The notes beneath the pieces are model-generated. The model worked only from the letters and a program-made list of their open reading frames with translations. It was not told the DNA's origin and ran no database searches. Below, one piece after another: positions 49,801-59,975 of a stretch of DNA of 64,000 nucleotides. A program made the position numbers and the translations under genes. Positions within the stretch are counted from its first letter, which is position 1. Each line of letters opens with the position of its first letter. The stretch comes from Annulohypoxylon bovei var. microspora (taxonomy: Eukaryota; Ascomycota; Sordariomycetes; Xylariales; Hypoxylaceae), in contig MU405212.1 in NCBI GenBank assembly GCA_022836615.1, positions 434,001 to 498,000 on the forward strand, in the 5' to 3' direction.

Positions 49801-50310
49801 TCACGCCATAATAGCAGGGAAGCGGATTGTTGCTACACAGCTCTAGCCTATTCCCTGGTTAACTTGGAATGGCCAGCAGCAAAGTTCCTATTGGAACGGA
49901 ATGCCAAACTCGAACTTGGGACTACAGGAGGCCACCAACATACTGTGCTACATCTACTGGTGCAGCAGGCCTCTACCATGCGGACACAAGAACACGCTAC
50001 CGAGTGGGGGATGTTACTGGCCATCATAGATCGTTTGCTAGGGTACCTGGCACTAAAAAAAAGTAACCTCATCAACATCGAAGACTATAATGGCGTCACA
50101 CCTTTACGAATGGCAGTAGACTTTATGCTCCCTAGTCTAGTTGAGAGATTGCTAAACTCGAAATACGGGATAGACCGGAATATAGTGGAGCGAGAACAAC
50201 GTCAATTCTTGCAACACCGAGCTAAGGTTAAGGAATCAGATTCCAAGATTAGCAAGAAGCGAGTAGATGCGATTGTAAATGTTTTTGAGGAATACTTTCG
50301 TACTTCTTAA
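46808..50310 (+). CDS. Protein kinase-like/ankyrin-repeat fusion protein
   Basis: Exons 46808-47744, 47799-47970, 48036-48099, 48166-50310; 1105 residues. A protein-kinase domain (about 60-380) has a Gly loop LGEGATYHVS, Lys103 in IVAVKVAK, a helix-C Glu near 132, and a catalytic loop IVHGDVKQDN (D215, N220). An APE-type segment YNAPEVL follows. The DFG motif reads SDLERC, keeping the Asp (239) but losing the Gly, so activity is uncertain. A Sel1-like helical stretch (about 430-500, KSARDAFELLKTAAEFQYGPA) follows, then ankyrin repeats from about 560 to 1060 (GGMTPLHLACRSAEVDIVKLL and others). No transmembrane segment is present. The intron at 47745-47798 is a stop-free multiple of three. The exon 4 acceptor could also be six bases upstream. 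Function unknown; kinase-ankyrin fusions are typical of fungal accessory signalling proteins. Confidence 0.85.
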
Positions 50311-50586
50311 TTAACATTCAATGTACCTGAGGACGAACGGTAATATTTCTCAATAAAAAAAGGGGGTGGGGGGGTAATAAGTTTCACGGCGACCGCTTGA
50401 TTTAATTCTATGAGCCATGCGCGCATCGTAGACCCCTTTTTTTACAATGTCTTTTTTTCTGGCTGCCCTATGTAGCTGCTTGTAGTGGGATCAATTCAAA
50501 GTTAATGTTTTAATGCTTTCAGTTGAAGACTTAGCCGAGAAGAACTTGCTGAACAACGAACCCTCGGAACCAGCAATTCCCACATA
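50311..50586. other. Intergenic flank
   Basis: 3' flank of the kinase-ankyrin gene, with an A/G-rich tract at about 50354-50375. It ends at the candidate TIR element. Confidence 0.5.
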
Positions 50587-51130
50587 CATACCCGTGGGAC
50601 GTCAAAAGGCACGGTGACCCACACGGTTTATACCCATTATAGCTTAGTAATATGGATACTTAATCTTATAATATAAAGCCTATAAATTTAAGTACCTTTT
50701 CTACCTGTTTGTGCTGTTGATGTTGAATTAAGGTTTCGAGATTTTTGCCACTATTACACCATGGCTGACCTAGATGACCCCCTTTTTGTCGACGACGTCG
50801 ATTTCGCCCTGGATATCGATACAGCTGATACGACAATTGACAGCCCTGCCCCCGAGCTCCCTGACACCCCCCTTGGCAGTACTAGAAGGGATATATCTCA
50901 CGATAAGCCCCCCAGGCAGCGGCGCCGGTTACAGGAGCTGCCAGTGACTGTACAGGGCAGGGGGACCATCAACGGGCTAATCCTCCCTTCTACAGCGCCT
51001 GCGGCAGCAACGGCAACAAGGTCAGAGGGGCTGTTAGGGGGCGACAGCAAGGTCAACGATAGTATCAAGGGGGGCACAAACAGGTAGATAGAAAAGGTAC
51101 TTTCACCGTGCCTTTTGATGTCCCGCATAC
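50587..51130. mobile_element. Short TIR element (MITE-like) carrying a small ORF
   Basis: Inverted terminal sequences of 22 bp, GGGACGTCAAAAGGCACGGTGA at 50596-50617 and its complement at 51103-51124, match with one mismatch. CATAC occurs just outside both ends (50587-50591 and 51126-51130), a possible 5-bp target duplication, although a few bases between it and the inverted repeat are unequal. No transposase motif is seen. The superfamily was not recognised. Confidence 0.65.
50761..51087 (+). CDS. Small ORF inside the TIR element
   Basis: 108 codons beginning MADLDDPLFVDDVDFALDID. The N-terminal third is very acidic, followed by a basic patch (KPPRQRRRL) and an Ala/Thr-rich tail. It occupies most of the interval between the inverted repeats and ends 15 bases before the right one. 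It resembles the N-terminal leader of a longer element-encoded protein whose remainder was deleted, but no homologous family was recognised. Composition is GC-richer than the flanking AT-rich DNA. It may not be expressed. Confidence 0.35.
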   Translation: MADLDDPLFVDDVDFALDIDTADTTIDSPAPELPDTPLGSTRRDISHDKPPRQRRRLQELPVTVQGRGTINGLILPSTAPAAATATRSEGLLGGDSKVNDSIKGGTNR

Positions 51131-52325
51131 CTGAAGCCATCACAAGAATTCATGAACAGGACTGTAGCACTTCATCACAATTGTACCAAACTTGATCCAC
51201 ATAATTCGACTTGCGTTTTCCCCTTAATAACCCCTACACGATACATTATCAACCCAACCCCCAAATCCCAATCACCCTCAAATATTTGTTTTAGGACATT
51301 CGTTCGTAGCGCGGTACGATGGTATAGGCTGAATTCCTTCCCAACTTAAGGGTTATGGACTCGAGTGTTGATCAGAAGATTATAACGAACGAGATCTCAG
51401 GTAGTCGGTAGTGGCATTCGATAAAGGAGGATCGCTTTATGTTTATGCCTTAGTTTCAACTTGGGCACAACGGGTTCCTGAAAGATCTGTTTTATAGATG
51501 ACTTCTAGTTCATTTTTCTGAAATTGAATCAATTTCATCCTTGTTATACATTTGTTAGTAAGAGTATAACTCCTCTAAGAATTATAAAGGCAATATATAT
51601 TTTACTAGACCTAGGTACCTTAGAAAGCATCCTAGCTGCGGTGATGATCCATTCGTCTTTCGTCTCCTACCCATCAAATTGAAATTAGCTGAAAGTACCA
51701 TTCCTTTCAACGCCAAGCAAAGATTCTGCTCTTACCTCTACTTCAAAATCGTTACCAAATTGGTTCTTCATAAATGGCATAAGCTTAGCGCGCTTGATGT
51801 ATCGGTTCGATATTACGAATCGTATCATTATAAATGCAAGATTATCTTTCACGGCTGTTTAGATGCACGAAGCTTTTGGTTATTAATAGTTAGGTTAGTT
51901 ACTTTCCTGTATTTAGAATAGGTAGGTAGTTTCTAAGCTCTACATTCTAATATTTACATGCGGGGTAGGGTTTTACAATTTAATAAAGTATAGATAAATA
52001 AGCCACAGCTTAATAAGTCATGGCAAAAACGCCTCACCGCCCTGTTGCTACGCAGCCCAGTGAAAAGTTATTTAGGGAACCTTTCAGTGATGTGAGCCGG
52101 CAGCTTATAATCAAAACGCTTACAGTTGGTGCCAAAATTAACAAGAACCACCATACAGAGATACTAAGAAAAAATTCAGATCTTTATTCCTACATACATA
52201 CAACATCATCTCCTACCTATTCTACCCCTTTTTGATAACCCAAGTGGCTCTAGAGTCTACACTAGAGCTGAATATGCGGCTATGCCCGACAACGATTAAC
52301 AGTCAAGTGAAATTATATACACCAC
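51131..52325. other. Intergenic, AT-rich, no gene seen
   Basis: Lies between the TIR element and the double-kinase gene. Contains ACCTAGGT-core motifs (about 51609-51616) and short open frames without domain or splice support. Confidence 0.5.
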
Positions 52326-55300
52326 CTAACCTACATAGCACCTTTTCAACTTGCCGACTACATTGTCGTAAAATTTAGACACGCCTACAGTGATGTCTGA
52401 TGCAGAAGGATCTGAAGTTTCGTCAATCTCTTCTAGACATGCTCTCGTCGCCTCCATATACGCATTTCCCATGGTCTCAGTCAAACTTCGACTGTATCTC
52501 TTATCGAATACGTCCCAAAGCGGTTCATTGAGTAAAGAATTACTCTCTTGGCGCTTACTCCGTAGGTCCTTAGCAGGCGTCCAATATGCTAGCTCGATGA
52601 GTATAATGGCTAGACCGTAGCTGTCATACGCTTTGCGGAAACGACTACTACCTGGCTTATACCTTGGATGCTGATATAATAAGGTTTCCTCATTCATTCC
52701 GCTACTTGGCACGTCTGAATAGAATATGTCGCCATCAGGTCGACCGTGGTGGAAGCCAATAACATATGGGCCACTCGTAATTTCGTATTTAACTCTTTGC
52801 TTCTCATCGTACTTGTCCTCATAGCCGCAGAAGACAATATTGTCAGAACGGACATTCTTGTGGAGCCAATTATGACTGTGAAGCTGGAACATGCTAGTTG
52901 CGAGGCGCGTTGCAATATTAAACTTTTCCCCCAGTGTGATCGGGAACTTGCGGTCATCGAGGAGGCTTCGCAGGGTTCTTGGGTTCACTGCTTCTATTGT
53001 CTTTTCTCCTGGTGGAAGAGGGTATACAAATCCATATCCGCTCTGGTACGAGCTGTCGGGTTTTGGAGGAAGGAACCCAAGACAGTCCAGGCTGCAAAAC
53101 CCAGGCGGCTTCGAGACGTGCAAAAGTCTAGCAAGATGTAATAGCTTCTCGATTCTTGCTTCTTCAGGCTCCCCCTTGGGAATTTGTGATATAAGCACCC
53201 ACTCAATCAACACTTTACTCTTGTTCTCGAGATTGTCTACATCGTTACATGTGTAGACTCCGACGTTGTGATACTTGCTAAATGTGCTTATATCGTCAGA
53301 CATCTGGGACCAGTCTAGAATTAGATTTTCCTCGCCAATTCCAGAGCTGTTGTTTTCATTTTGTAAAGCTCGCTCAAGTCGTTGCAACTTCGCCTGTAGG
53401 CCCACATCGGCATACAAATCAGGTTCGTCTCTCCCGCAATCTTCTAGGGTTCGAAGTGTTTCCTCACTAGGGGCATTACTAATGACCAAATTGTGGAACA
53501 AGTGGTCAGAGTACACTTGGTCAGGTAGTGCTTTGTGTAATATCTCAATGTCTTTTCGTATCGATTCGTCAAGGATCTTAGAACGCTGCAGTTCCACCGG
53601 AAAGTCAGACTGTGACTCTATGCTTGCCCATTCGCGTGTGTACTTGACTAGATCTGCTTCCGAGAAGCGATGATTTGTATGTATGCGGGAAAGGCATCCC
53701 TTCACAAGATTCACGAGTGGGGTATCTTTGAAATACTCGCAGTCTACTTGCGTATCGTCACAAACCTTAAGGCGTTCCCCGAATGCTTTTAGTTTATTCA
53801 AATCTATTTCTAGTTCTGTGCAAGCGCGAATTGAAGCTCGAAATGATAGTGGCTTGACTTTCGACCGGGTTCGTTCTAATGAATCAACCGCCAACCGGAA
53901 TAAACATTTCACGTGGATGAAATAGAGACGAATCGATTGTGCGGACATGGGTAAGCGATCCTTGGGATGAAACCGGAGCATCTTCTTGCTCAGTGAAATG
54001 AATGACACGACGGTATGATCTTGTGTCGGAACCGATAACTCGTGCAGCCAGTCGTCCACACCGGGCTTCAATGCTTCCAATTTTCCATCGAAGAAGTACG
54101 CATTCGTATATCTTTCGTCGTAGTAAGTGCGAGTTTTCCTCTTCGATGCGAACGTTTCAATGCCGGAAGGACCTTTAGCCATATACGAAGCTATTTCGCT
54201 CAAGAAACATCCAAAGGCCCAAACATCGTACGAGAGGCCTACTTTCTGTATTTCGAACGATTCGTCCATGCATTCTGGCGCAATATAGTGGCCAACGTTT
54301 CCATCCCACTCCATGATAGGCGGCTCGGAGCCAAACTTAGCAAGGCCAAAGTCGGCAAGAATAAATGTGGAATCAGTAACCAATATATTTGAAGGTCGAA
54401 AATCATGATGATACCCGTATCTTGTATAGAAATTTGGCTTCACTCGACTACGCCAACTCGCCTCATGGACAGTTTGCAGAGCAGAGGCGAGATCTGCTAC
54501 TGCTGATGTGAAAGTGTCATTAAAACGAAACTTCCCCGACTTATCTTCGTTGAAAAAGTCATCAAGGTTGCGAGCGTACTTTGGAAAGAGAAAATTATGG
54601 TGCCCATCTAGGGTGAAGCTGCTAAGTAGACGGATAATGTTTGGATGACTAAGCCTCCGGTAAAGCTCGAGACAGTCTCTCTCGGAATTAAATATTGCCA
54701 TGGTCCCCCCCGGGTCTCCCAGTGTTTTAATTCGTTTGCGGACAACTTTTATTTTCTGTCGGTCCTGTGGAAATATATTAATATCCACGTTATCTGTATC
54801 GTGTGCACACCAATTTACTTACCTCACTCAAGTTGTGTTGTTGAGCAGGAATTGTCACCAAGCTGACCATACCACCGGAACCACTAGTGATAGGCTCATC
54901 CAATATGAAAGGAAGGATTGTCGACTCAGGTAAGATTAGATGGCCACAATTATTTTGGAAAACCCATGGAAAAAATTCCCATTGATACTTCGTCAAGAAG
55001 AGGTGGTCGAGATCTGGGGAGATTTCTTGTAGTTCTTTCACGTTTCTAATGGGTAGCCGATCGTCTAGTGTAGTATGAGCGAGGAAGTTCATGATCTGTT
55101 CTAGCTTGTTCATGATGGCCAGTATGCAGAATAGCCGAACGCCGCTCTCCCTGATGATTCTAGCATGATTCTCGATTTCATATTCCGGACAAGCATTGCT
55201 GATTAGATCGGCAATGATGGTCTCTGTGGCAAGCTCTCGGAGTTCGTCGTAAATATAGAAGAATGAATTCCCAGATGCGGAGACGGGATATCGACGCGAC

Positions 55301-55341
55301 TGGAGACGCTGAAGAAAATCGAAGAGGGGCTGGCTCATCAT
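52326..55341 (-). CDS. Tandem kinase-pseudokinase protein
   Basis: Two exons, 55341-54823 and 54764-52326 (phase 0, GTAAGT donor); 985 residues. The N-terminal ~145 residues are helical and unassigned. Kinase domain 1 spans about 148-460: Gly loop TSGSGGMVSLV, Lys183 in VVRKRIK, catalytic loop HHDFRPSN (D294), intact DFG in LADFGLAKFG (D311), and APE in YIAPECM, so it looks active. A helical linker (about 460-680) has few recognisable features. Kinase domain 2 (about 690-980) resembles the C-terminal kinase-like domains of fungal HeLo-type proteins: LHKNVRSDNIVF replaces the HRD loop and YVIGFHHG replaces DFG, so it is a pseudokinase. The intron falls inside the first kinase domain, between Gly loop and Lys. 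No signal peptide or membrane helix. It converges on the kinase-ankyrin gene. The start was chosen at the first of two adjacent ATGs. Confidence 0.85.
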
Positions 55342-55542
55342 GATAGAATGCACGTAGACTCAATTCAGAGATGGACCATGTAATCGATGGTATATCAAAC
55401 AGACACGGTTGGGAGGCTGCCAGATAATACAATTATCCCTCAAAATCACCAGCCACACTTGCTCGCTCAGTACTACGTACCCCATTCTTGCTGGCTGACA
55501 GTGACGTCAAGATATGAGGACTCACCAAAATATTCCTATGAA
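55342..55542. other. Upstream flank of the double-kinase gene
   Basis: Short promoter interval that ends with the left target duplication (CCTATGAA, 55535-55542) of the hAT-type element inserted about 200 bases upstream of the start codon. Confidence 0.6.
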
Positions 55543-55920
55543 CAGCGGTCCCAACAAGTCAAACGTAAACTTGACTTGCTTGATACTTGACTTGGATAAG
55601 TCAGTTCAAGCCCAAAATATCGTCAAGTTTGGCAAGTCAAATTTCGGTTTTTTCTTGACTTGAGTGGGTCTAATTTCATGAAGGTATCGAGCCCCATTTA
55701 TATACCCATAATTACGCGTATAGTGGTGTTTTGACCAACCCACCAACCCCCCGAAATATACGGCATTACCGAGTTTTATGGGACCCGCTTTTTGTATGAT
55801 TATTAAGCAAGCCAAGCTGGAAAAATCGTCAAGTATTTAAGAATTGCTTCAAACTTGATTTGACTTGTGTAAGTCAAAATCAGCTTCACATTTGACTTGC
55901 TTGACTTGTTGGGACCCCTG
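55543..55920. mobile_element. hAT-type MITE, 378 bp, with 8-bp target-site duplication
   Basis: The ends read CAGCGGTCCCAACAAGTCAA and, on the other strand, CAGGGGTCCCAACAAGTCAA: 19 of 20 bases match and both fit the hAT terminal pattern CAGNG. They are flanked by perfect 8-bp duplications CCTATGAA (55535-55542 and 55921-55928), the size made by hAT transposases. The subterminal regions are packed with TTGACTTG/CAAGTCAA motifs in both orientations, typical of transposase-binding repeats. There is no coding capacity, so it is non-autonomous. Confidence 0.92.
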
Positions 55921-55925
55921 CCTAT

Positions 55926-55967
55926 GAAGCCCAACCCTACGAAGCCCAACCCCACGAAGCCCAACCC
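55926..55967 (+). repeat. 15-bp tandem repeat, 2.8 copies
   Basis: Unit GAAGCCCAACCCYAC repeated almost three times, directly abutting and partly overlapping the right target duplication of the hAT-type MITE. Confidence 0.85.
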
Positions 55968-56983
55968 ATCCATCCGCTATGGTTTCTATTTTTTAGCGAC
56001 ATTAAAATCTGCAGTATTAGTTACACTGGCGCGCCTACGTATCAACTCGCCATACAAATACATATACTCTCAATGCACGATTGCGCAGCTTAATTAAATC
56101 TTGGGGATTTAACGCACTTATATACACACCCACCCACCTACATACCTATATAGGTACTTATGTACCTTGAAATTCAACACGCCTTTTAATATGATAGTTA
56201 TGATTATGTGTAATTATATTGAGCTTATTCGAATGCTTTCCAAAAGCTTTATCTCACGATACTAGCACTGGCACGGGAGGCGACCAATAATATTTATAGG
56301 TACCTAACCTAGTAGTTTGATTTTTGCGCCGTTATATTAGATAAAAATTTAGCACGTGGCTGCTGTTCAGTTAAGGGGCATAGAAAAATCAACCAATTAG
56401 AATTAATATCTTGTGGATGTCAGTGAACTGCAAGGGTTTCTGGCAAGCTGCTATGTACCTACTACTTGGGGCGGGGAAAATTAGGTGCCTACATGTAAGC
56501 ACTTACATTGATATAAGGTACCTAGGTACCTACCCAGTTATGCACTTTAGTAAAGATGGAGTGGGATTATGATACAAGTTAAATGGAGTGAAGTTGTTAA
56601 AGCTTTTCTTCTCTCTGATACAACACGCATTCTTATCCATATGTTTCGAAGTTGTTCCAATATGTAACTATGTCGGTAGGCGATGGGCTATTTCCTAGGC
56701 TGATCTTGGCTGAGTGGCTGTAGCCTTAGTACATGCACTTATGTGCCTTACTGCCTGCTCACTACGTGCCTACAGCAATGCCACTCACTAGGTTAGGTTG
56801 TTTCCCAACGAATAAATGTGTCATAGCAACGACTGGGCTATCCGCCATGGCTTGGATCGTTTAAGTTGGCTATATTTTCCAGTTTTATAAAAGAACCACT
56901 TGATTTACATGGCGAGAGCTCTTGTTAGTGAATAAATCAAGATATATCATTTACATTAATTGTTCAACTACCAATAAGCAATC
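55968..56983. other. Intergenic, AT-rich, with palindrome
   Basis: Promoter region of the CorA-like gene plus AT-rich spacer. It contains the 14-bp palindrome GGTACCTAGGTACC at 56517-56530. No gene seen. Confidence 0.5.
56517..56530. repeat. 14-bp perfect palindrome GGTACCTAGGTACC
   Basis: Second clear copy of the ACCTAGGT-core palindrome also found at 2793-2808. Confidence 0.8.
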
Positions 56984-58807
56984 ATGACTGCTTTTCTATC
57001 AACGCCACGTACAGATGTATGGGAATGTGATATTAATCTCATAAACGAACGATTACATGCAGATGCCGGAAGATTATTTGTCAATAATGAAGATGAACTG
57101 GAAGTTTGGAAGCATTCTGGTAGTGGATTAGTGACGCTGCTCGTAAAGGGGTTGGGCGAGTTAAACCAACATTTGCAGGTTTGTGATTAAAAAATGAACC
57201 AATTTTATCTCCTTGAATAACCACACTAATGTTTTAAAGGAGGAGATAAAGGAGCAGATCATTATTTAGTAAGTAACACTTATAACAGGTTCAAAGAAAA
57301 GGCAAATTTCTTGATTTATTTTATATTTGTTCGTACCTGATGTGAATAATCGCTCAATTTATTTAGTGTCATACGGCAAAATAACAGCTGGAGTCGGCTT
57401 CGCATAACTGAAGACACATTTAAACTTCTTCTATCTCATTTTGCAGTTTTCCCTTTCTTTATGGGGACTGTACATGCCTTTGGACATCGCAGCAAAGAGG
57501 ATCATTACAGTTGGGATAATTTCCATTGGCGCTGGCTTGACCGAGCCTTAAACACGTGTAAGTTATAATAACTCCGAAAATAGGTAACCATAATATCTAA
57601 TAGGAGAACTAGTTGAGGTTTGCTATACGTTGCGTTTCTTTGAGGAAAACCATCGTGGAACAGGGGACCCTTGGTCACTTCGGCAAACTGGCATTTATCA
57701 GAGAGTTGATTACTCTAAAAGAACTTCTAGGTTCATCCTCATACAGCCCTCGTTATACATTGAAAAGAGGCTGAGATGTAAACTACACGGCATGAAGCAA
57801 ATCAACTCCGCTCGCCACCTCGACCTTTTTTTGATACATATTACGTTTCTTTATGCCACCCTTGTAAATTGGCAAAATTATATCACAACACAAGCATCTG
57901 AACTAGAAACACTTGTAAGTCTATCTTTTTCTTCAAAATCTCAATTCAAGTCAGTAAACCTCCCAAATTTTACCGCTATTGCAATGCCTTTATTGATTCA
58001 ACATGAAGGAAGAAAAATCCACATTTTCAAAGGCCGATTATCTTGATAAGAATGACTATATACTTCGATTTGCCGATAGGCAGACCCTCCAATCTCTTCG
58101 CCGGCATCTTCTTAAGGCCTTCCGACTTTTAGGCTGCTCCATACACGTTGGGGAGATGTTGAAGAAGCTTTGCTATGAGCAGGTCGGCTGTGAGACTGGC
58201 GAGTCTAAAGAAACTCTCATCCATAAGTTAGAAGACTATATAGCCGAAGCAAGCTATCACCGACATATTGTAACGGATCTTCTGCAGCGGTCAGCAGATA
58301 CTTGTGAGCTCGTATGTATCAGATTACAAATTTAGAGAGAGGCAAAAGCTTATAAGAAAAAGTTGACCAGCCTCTTGCAATACCGTGCAGGTACTTCTAC
58401 ATTGCAAGGCACCAATTCGCTGGTACAAATAGCTGCGCAAGGCGAAAAGGATGGCAAAATAGCACAGAGGACATCTATTAACGCCGCGTCTCTCACATTT
58501 GCGGCTACCGTGTATCTACCAGCTTCTTTGCTAGCTGTAAGTTACTCATTGCCAACCATAACTTGCACCTATCCTAATAAACTTCCAACTGATGGTTATG
58601 AGGTAGGCAATATTCTCTTCGAACTTGGTAGAGGTCCAGAATAACCACTTCTTGGTGGCTCATGAGTTTTGGAAGTTCATCGTTATATTAATCCCCATGA
58701 TAATTGGAACATTCGCTTTGGTTGCTGCTTCACAGTGGTATTGGATGAAATGGAACAACTTTAGACAAAGAACTACAAGCTTGGGAAATGGCAAACAATC
58801 TGTTTAA
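56984..58807 (+). CDS. CorA-like two-helix membrane protein (possibly damaged)
   Basis: Proposed exons: 56984-57178, 57240-57268, 57367-57557, 57613-57914, 58033-58311, 58336-58536, 58607-58807; 465 residues. The middle (WSRLRITEDTFKLLLSHF, GHRSKEDHYSWDNFHWRW, EVCYTLRFFEENHRGTGDPWSLRQTGIYQR) and the C-terminus are those of the fungal CorA-like family. There is a long helical region, then two membrane helices (about TFAATVYLPASLLA and FIVILIPMIIGTFALVAA) with a short loop between. The GMN signature of true Mg channels was not seen. Two points are weak. The acceptor before 58033 could be 58009. Between 58312 and 58335 an in-frame TAG must be removed by a 24-nt GT..AG intron, far shorter than usual; otherwise the gene is truncated. 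Its context in the island suggests an accessory role. Confidence 0.7.
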
Positions 58808-59133
58808 ATTACCTCCAGTGCCCGAGTTTGCCCGAGTTTTAACTCGGGCTTTTTGCTATTCTAGTACGGAGCAGGTAGCCTTATGTTTTAGAGGGAAAAA
58901 ATCTAGCCACACAATAACCCTTGAGAGCTCGGGTATACACATAAGTTATAGTATTGAGGACGATTTTAATTGTTTTCGGAATCATGATGGAATTAATTCG
59001 ACCACCGAAACGCCATTCACAAGCAGGGGTATATAGTTTGCCAGAATCAACATGCGGAACGCCATTACACCTCGCATTAGTCCCAATGCCTCTTTCCCTC
59101 TCCCATTGCGTCTTGTTTCAACCATGGTCATAA
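58808..59133. other. Short intergenic gap with hairpin
   Basis: Contains a perfect 9-bp inverted repeat, GCCCGAGTT (58830-58838) and AACTCGGGC (58841-58849), followed by a T-run, 22 bases after the CorA-like stop. A preceding partial copy of CCCGAGTTT (58821-58829) starts CAGTGCCCGAG with the adjacent bases. No gene. Confidence 0.6.
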
Positions 59134-59975
59134 TCATGAGCCATCCGCCCTGAAAATTCGGATATCGCAGCCACGTCGGTTGCGGTAGGCGTACGTGAAC
59201 ACAATCCTGTCTCTGCAGGGCAGGGAGTTCAGGCACATCCAGCCGTAGGAGCAGAAGTTCGTGACCAGTTCGTCGCTCTCGGTTCCGGGCTGCGGTACCA
59301 CGAAACCAAAATTTCCAAGAACAAGCTTCGCGTGCATCAGCTCGTGAGCGTTGAGCTCGTCGGGGAATGTTTTGGCGAACTCCATGTACCTGCAGGTCTC
59401 GAGGACGTTGAAGAAGTCGACCTCGATGGCGCGGCGGGACGTATTGGGGCCGTGGCGGAGGCGCTCTACGACCATGATGTTGACCATGTCGGTTACTTCC
59501 TTCCACGTGTAGTGCATGGCGAGCTCGCGGAGGCAGGAGAGCAAGGGGATAGAGTTCTGCTCCAGGAGCACAAATTGGAATGCTCGGCAATCGGTTTCCG
59601 GCCTCCAGTAGTTCAAGATGGCGCTCCAGTACGGAGCTTTCTCCTGGCTTTGCTGGGCCTGTTGATTATGCGTTTAGTACGAGTGTGGAGCTGAATTGGT
59701 CATTTTGTGCAAATTATTGAGCTATTACGTACCGAGGTCAGGAGTCTGCAACCGTAGCAGGTATAGCTAGGGAAGGTATCGTCTTCGAAGCTGACGGCAG
59801 GGACCACGATGTAGGAGAATGAGTATGTGCACACCTCACACTTGCGCATTAGCTCTAATCGAGGTGGAACAAATGTAGGAATTAGAACTTTAGCTGAACC
59901 CCCTCGACCTGAATTTGCTGCCGCTGCTAGGGCTTGGTTCAAGCGAACTAGCTTCTCGGTATGGTTATCAGACAT
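59134..59975 (-). CDS. Hypothetical Cys-rich protein with a two-CxxC knuckle
   Basis: Exons 59975-59733 and 59658-59134 (phase 0, GTACGT donor, CAG acceptor), 255 residues. I do not recognise the family. The N-terminal exon holds two CxxC pairs (C46/C49 and C73/C76; KCEVCTYS and TCYGCRLL) that could bind one zinc ion. The second exon has a helical region with DFFNVLETCRYMEFAKTFPDEL and a C-terminal segment with three further Cys, NFCSYGWMCLNSLPCRDRIVF. No signal peptide or membrane helix. Codon use in exon 2 is GC-ending and regular, supporting a real gene. An ATG 14 codons upstream (60017) is a possible alternative start. It is tail-to-tail with the CorA-like gene. Confidence 0.7.

Noticed and set aside
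59332..59694. 120-codon plus-strand frame opposite the Cys-rich hypothetical gene
   Set aside because: Mirror frame; the minus-strand model has a clean intron and CxxC pairs.
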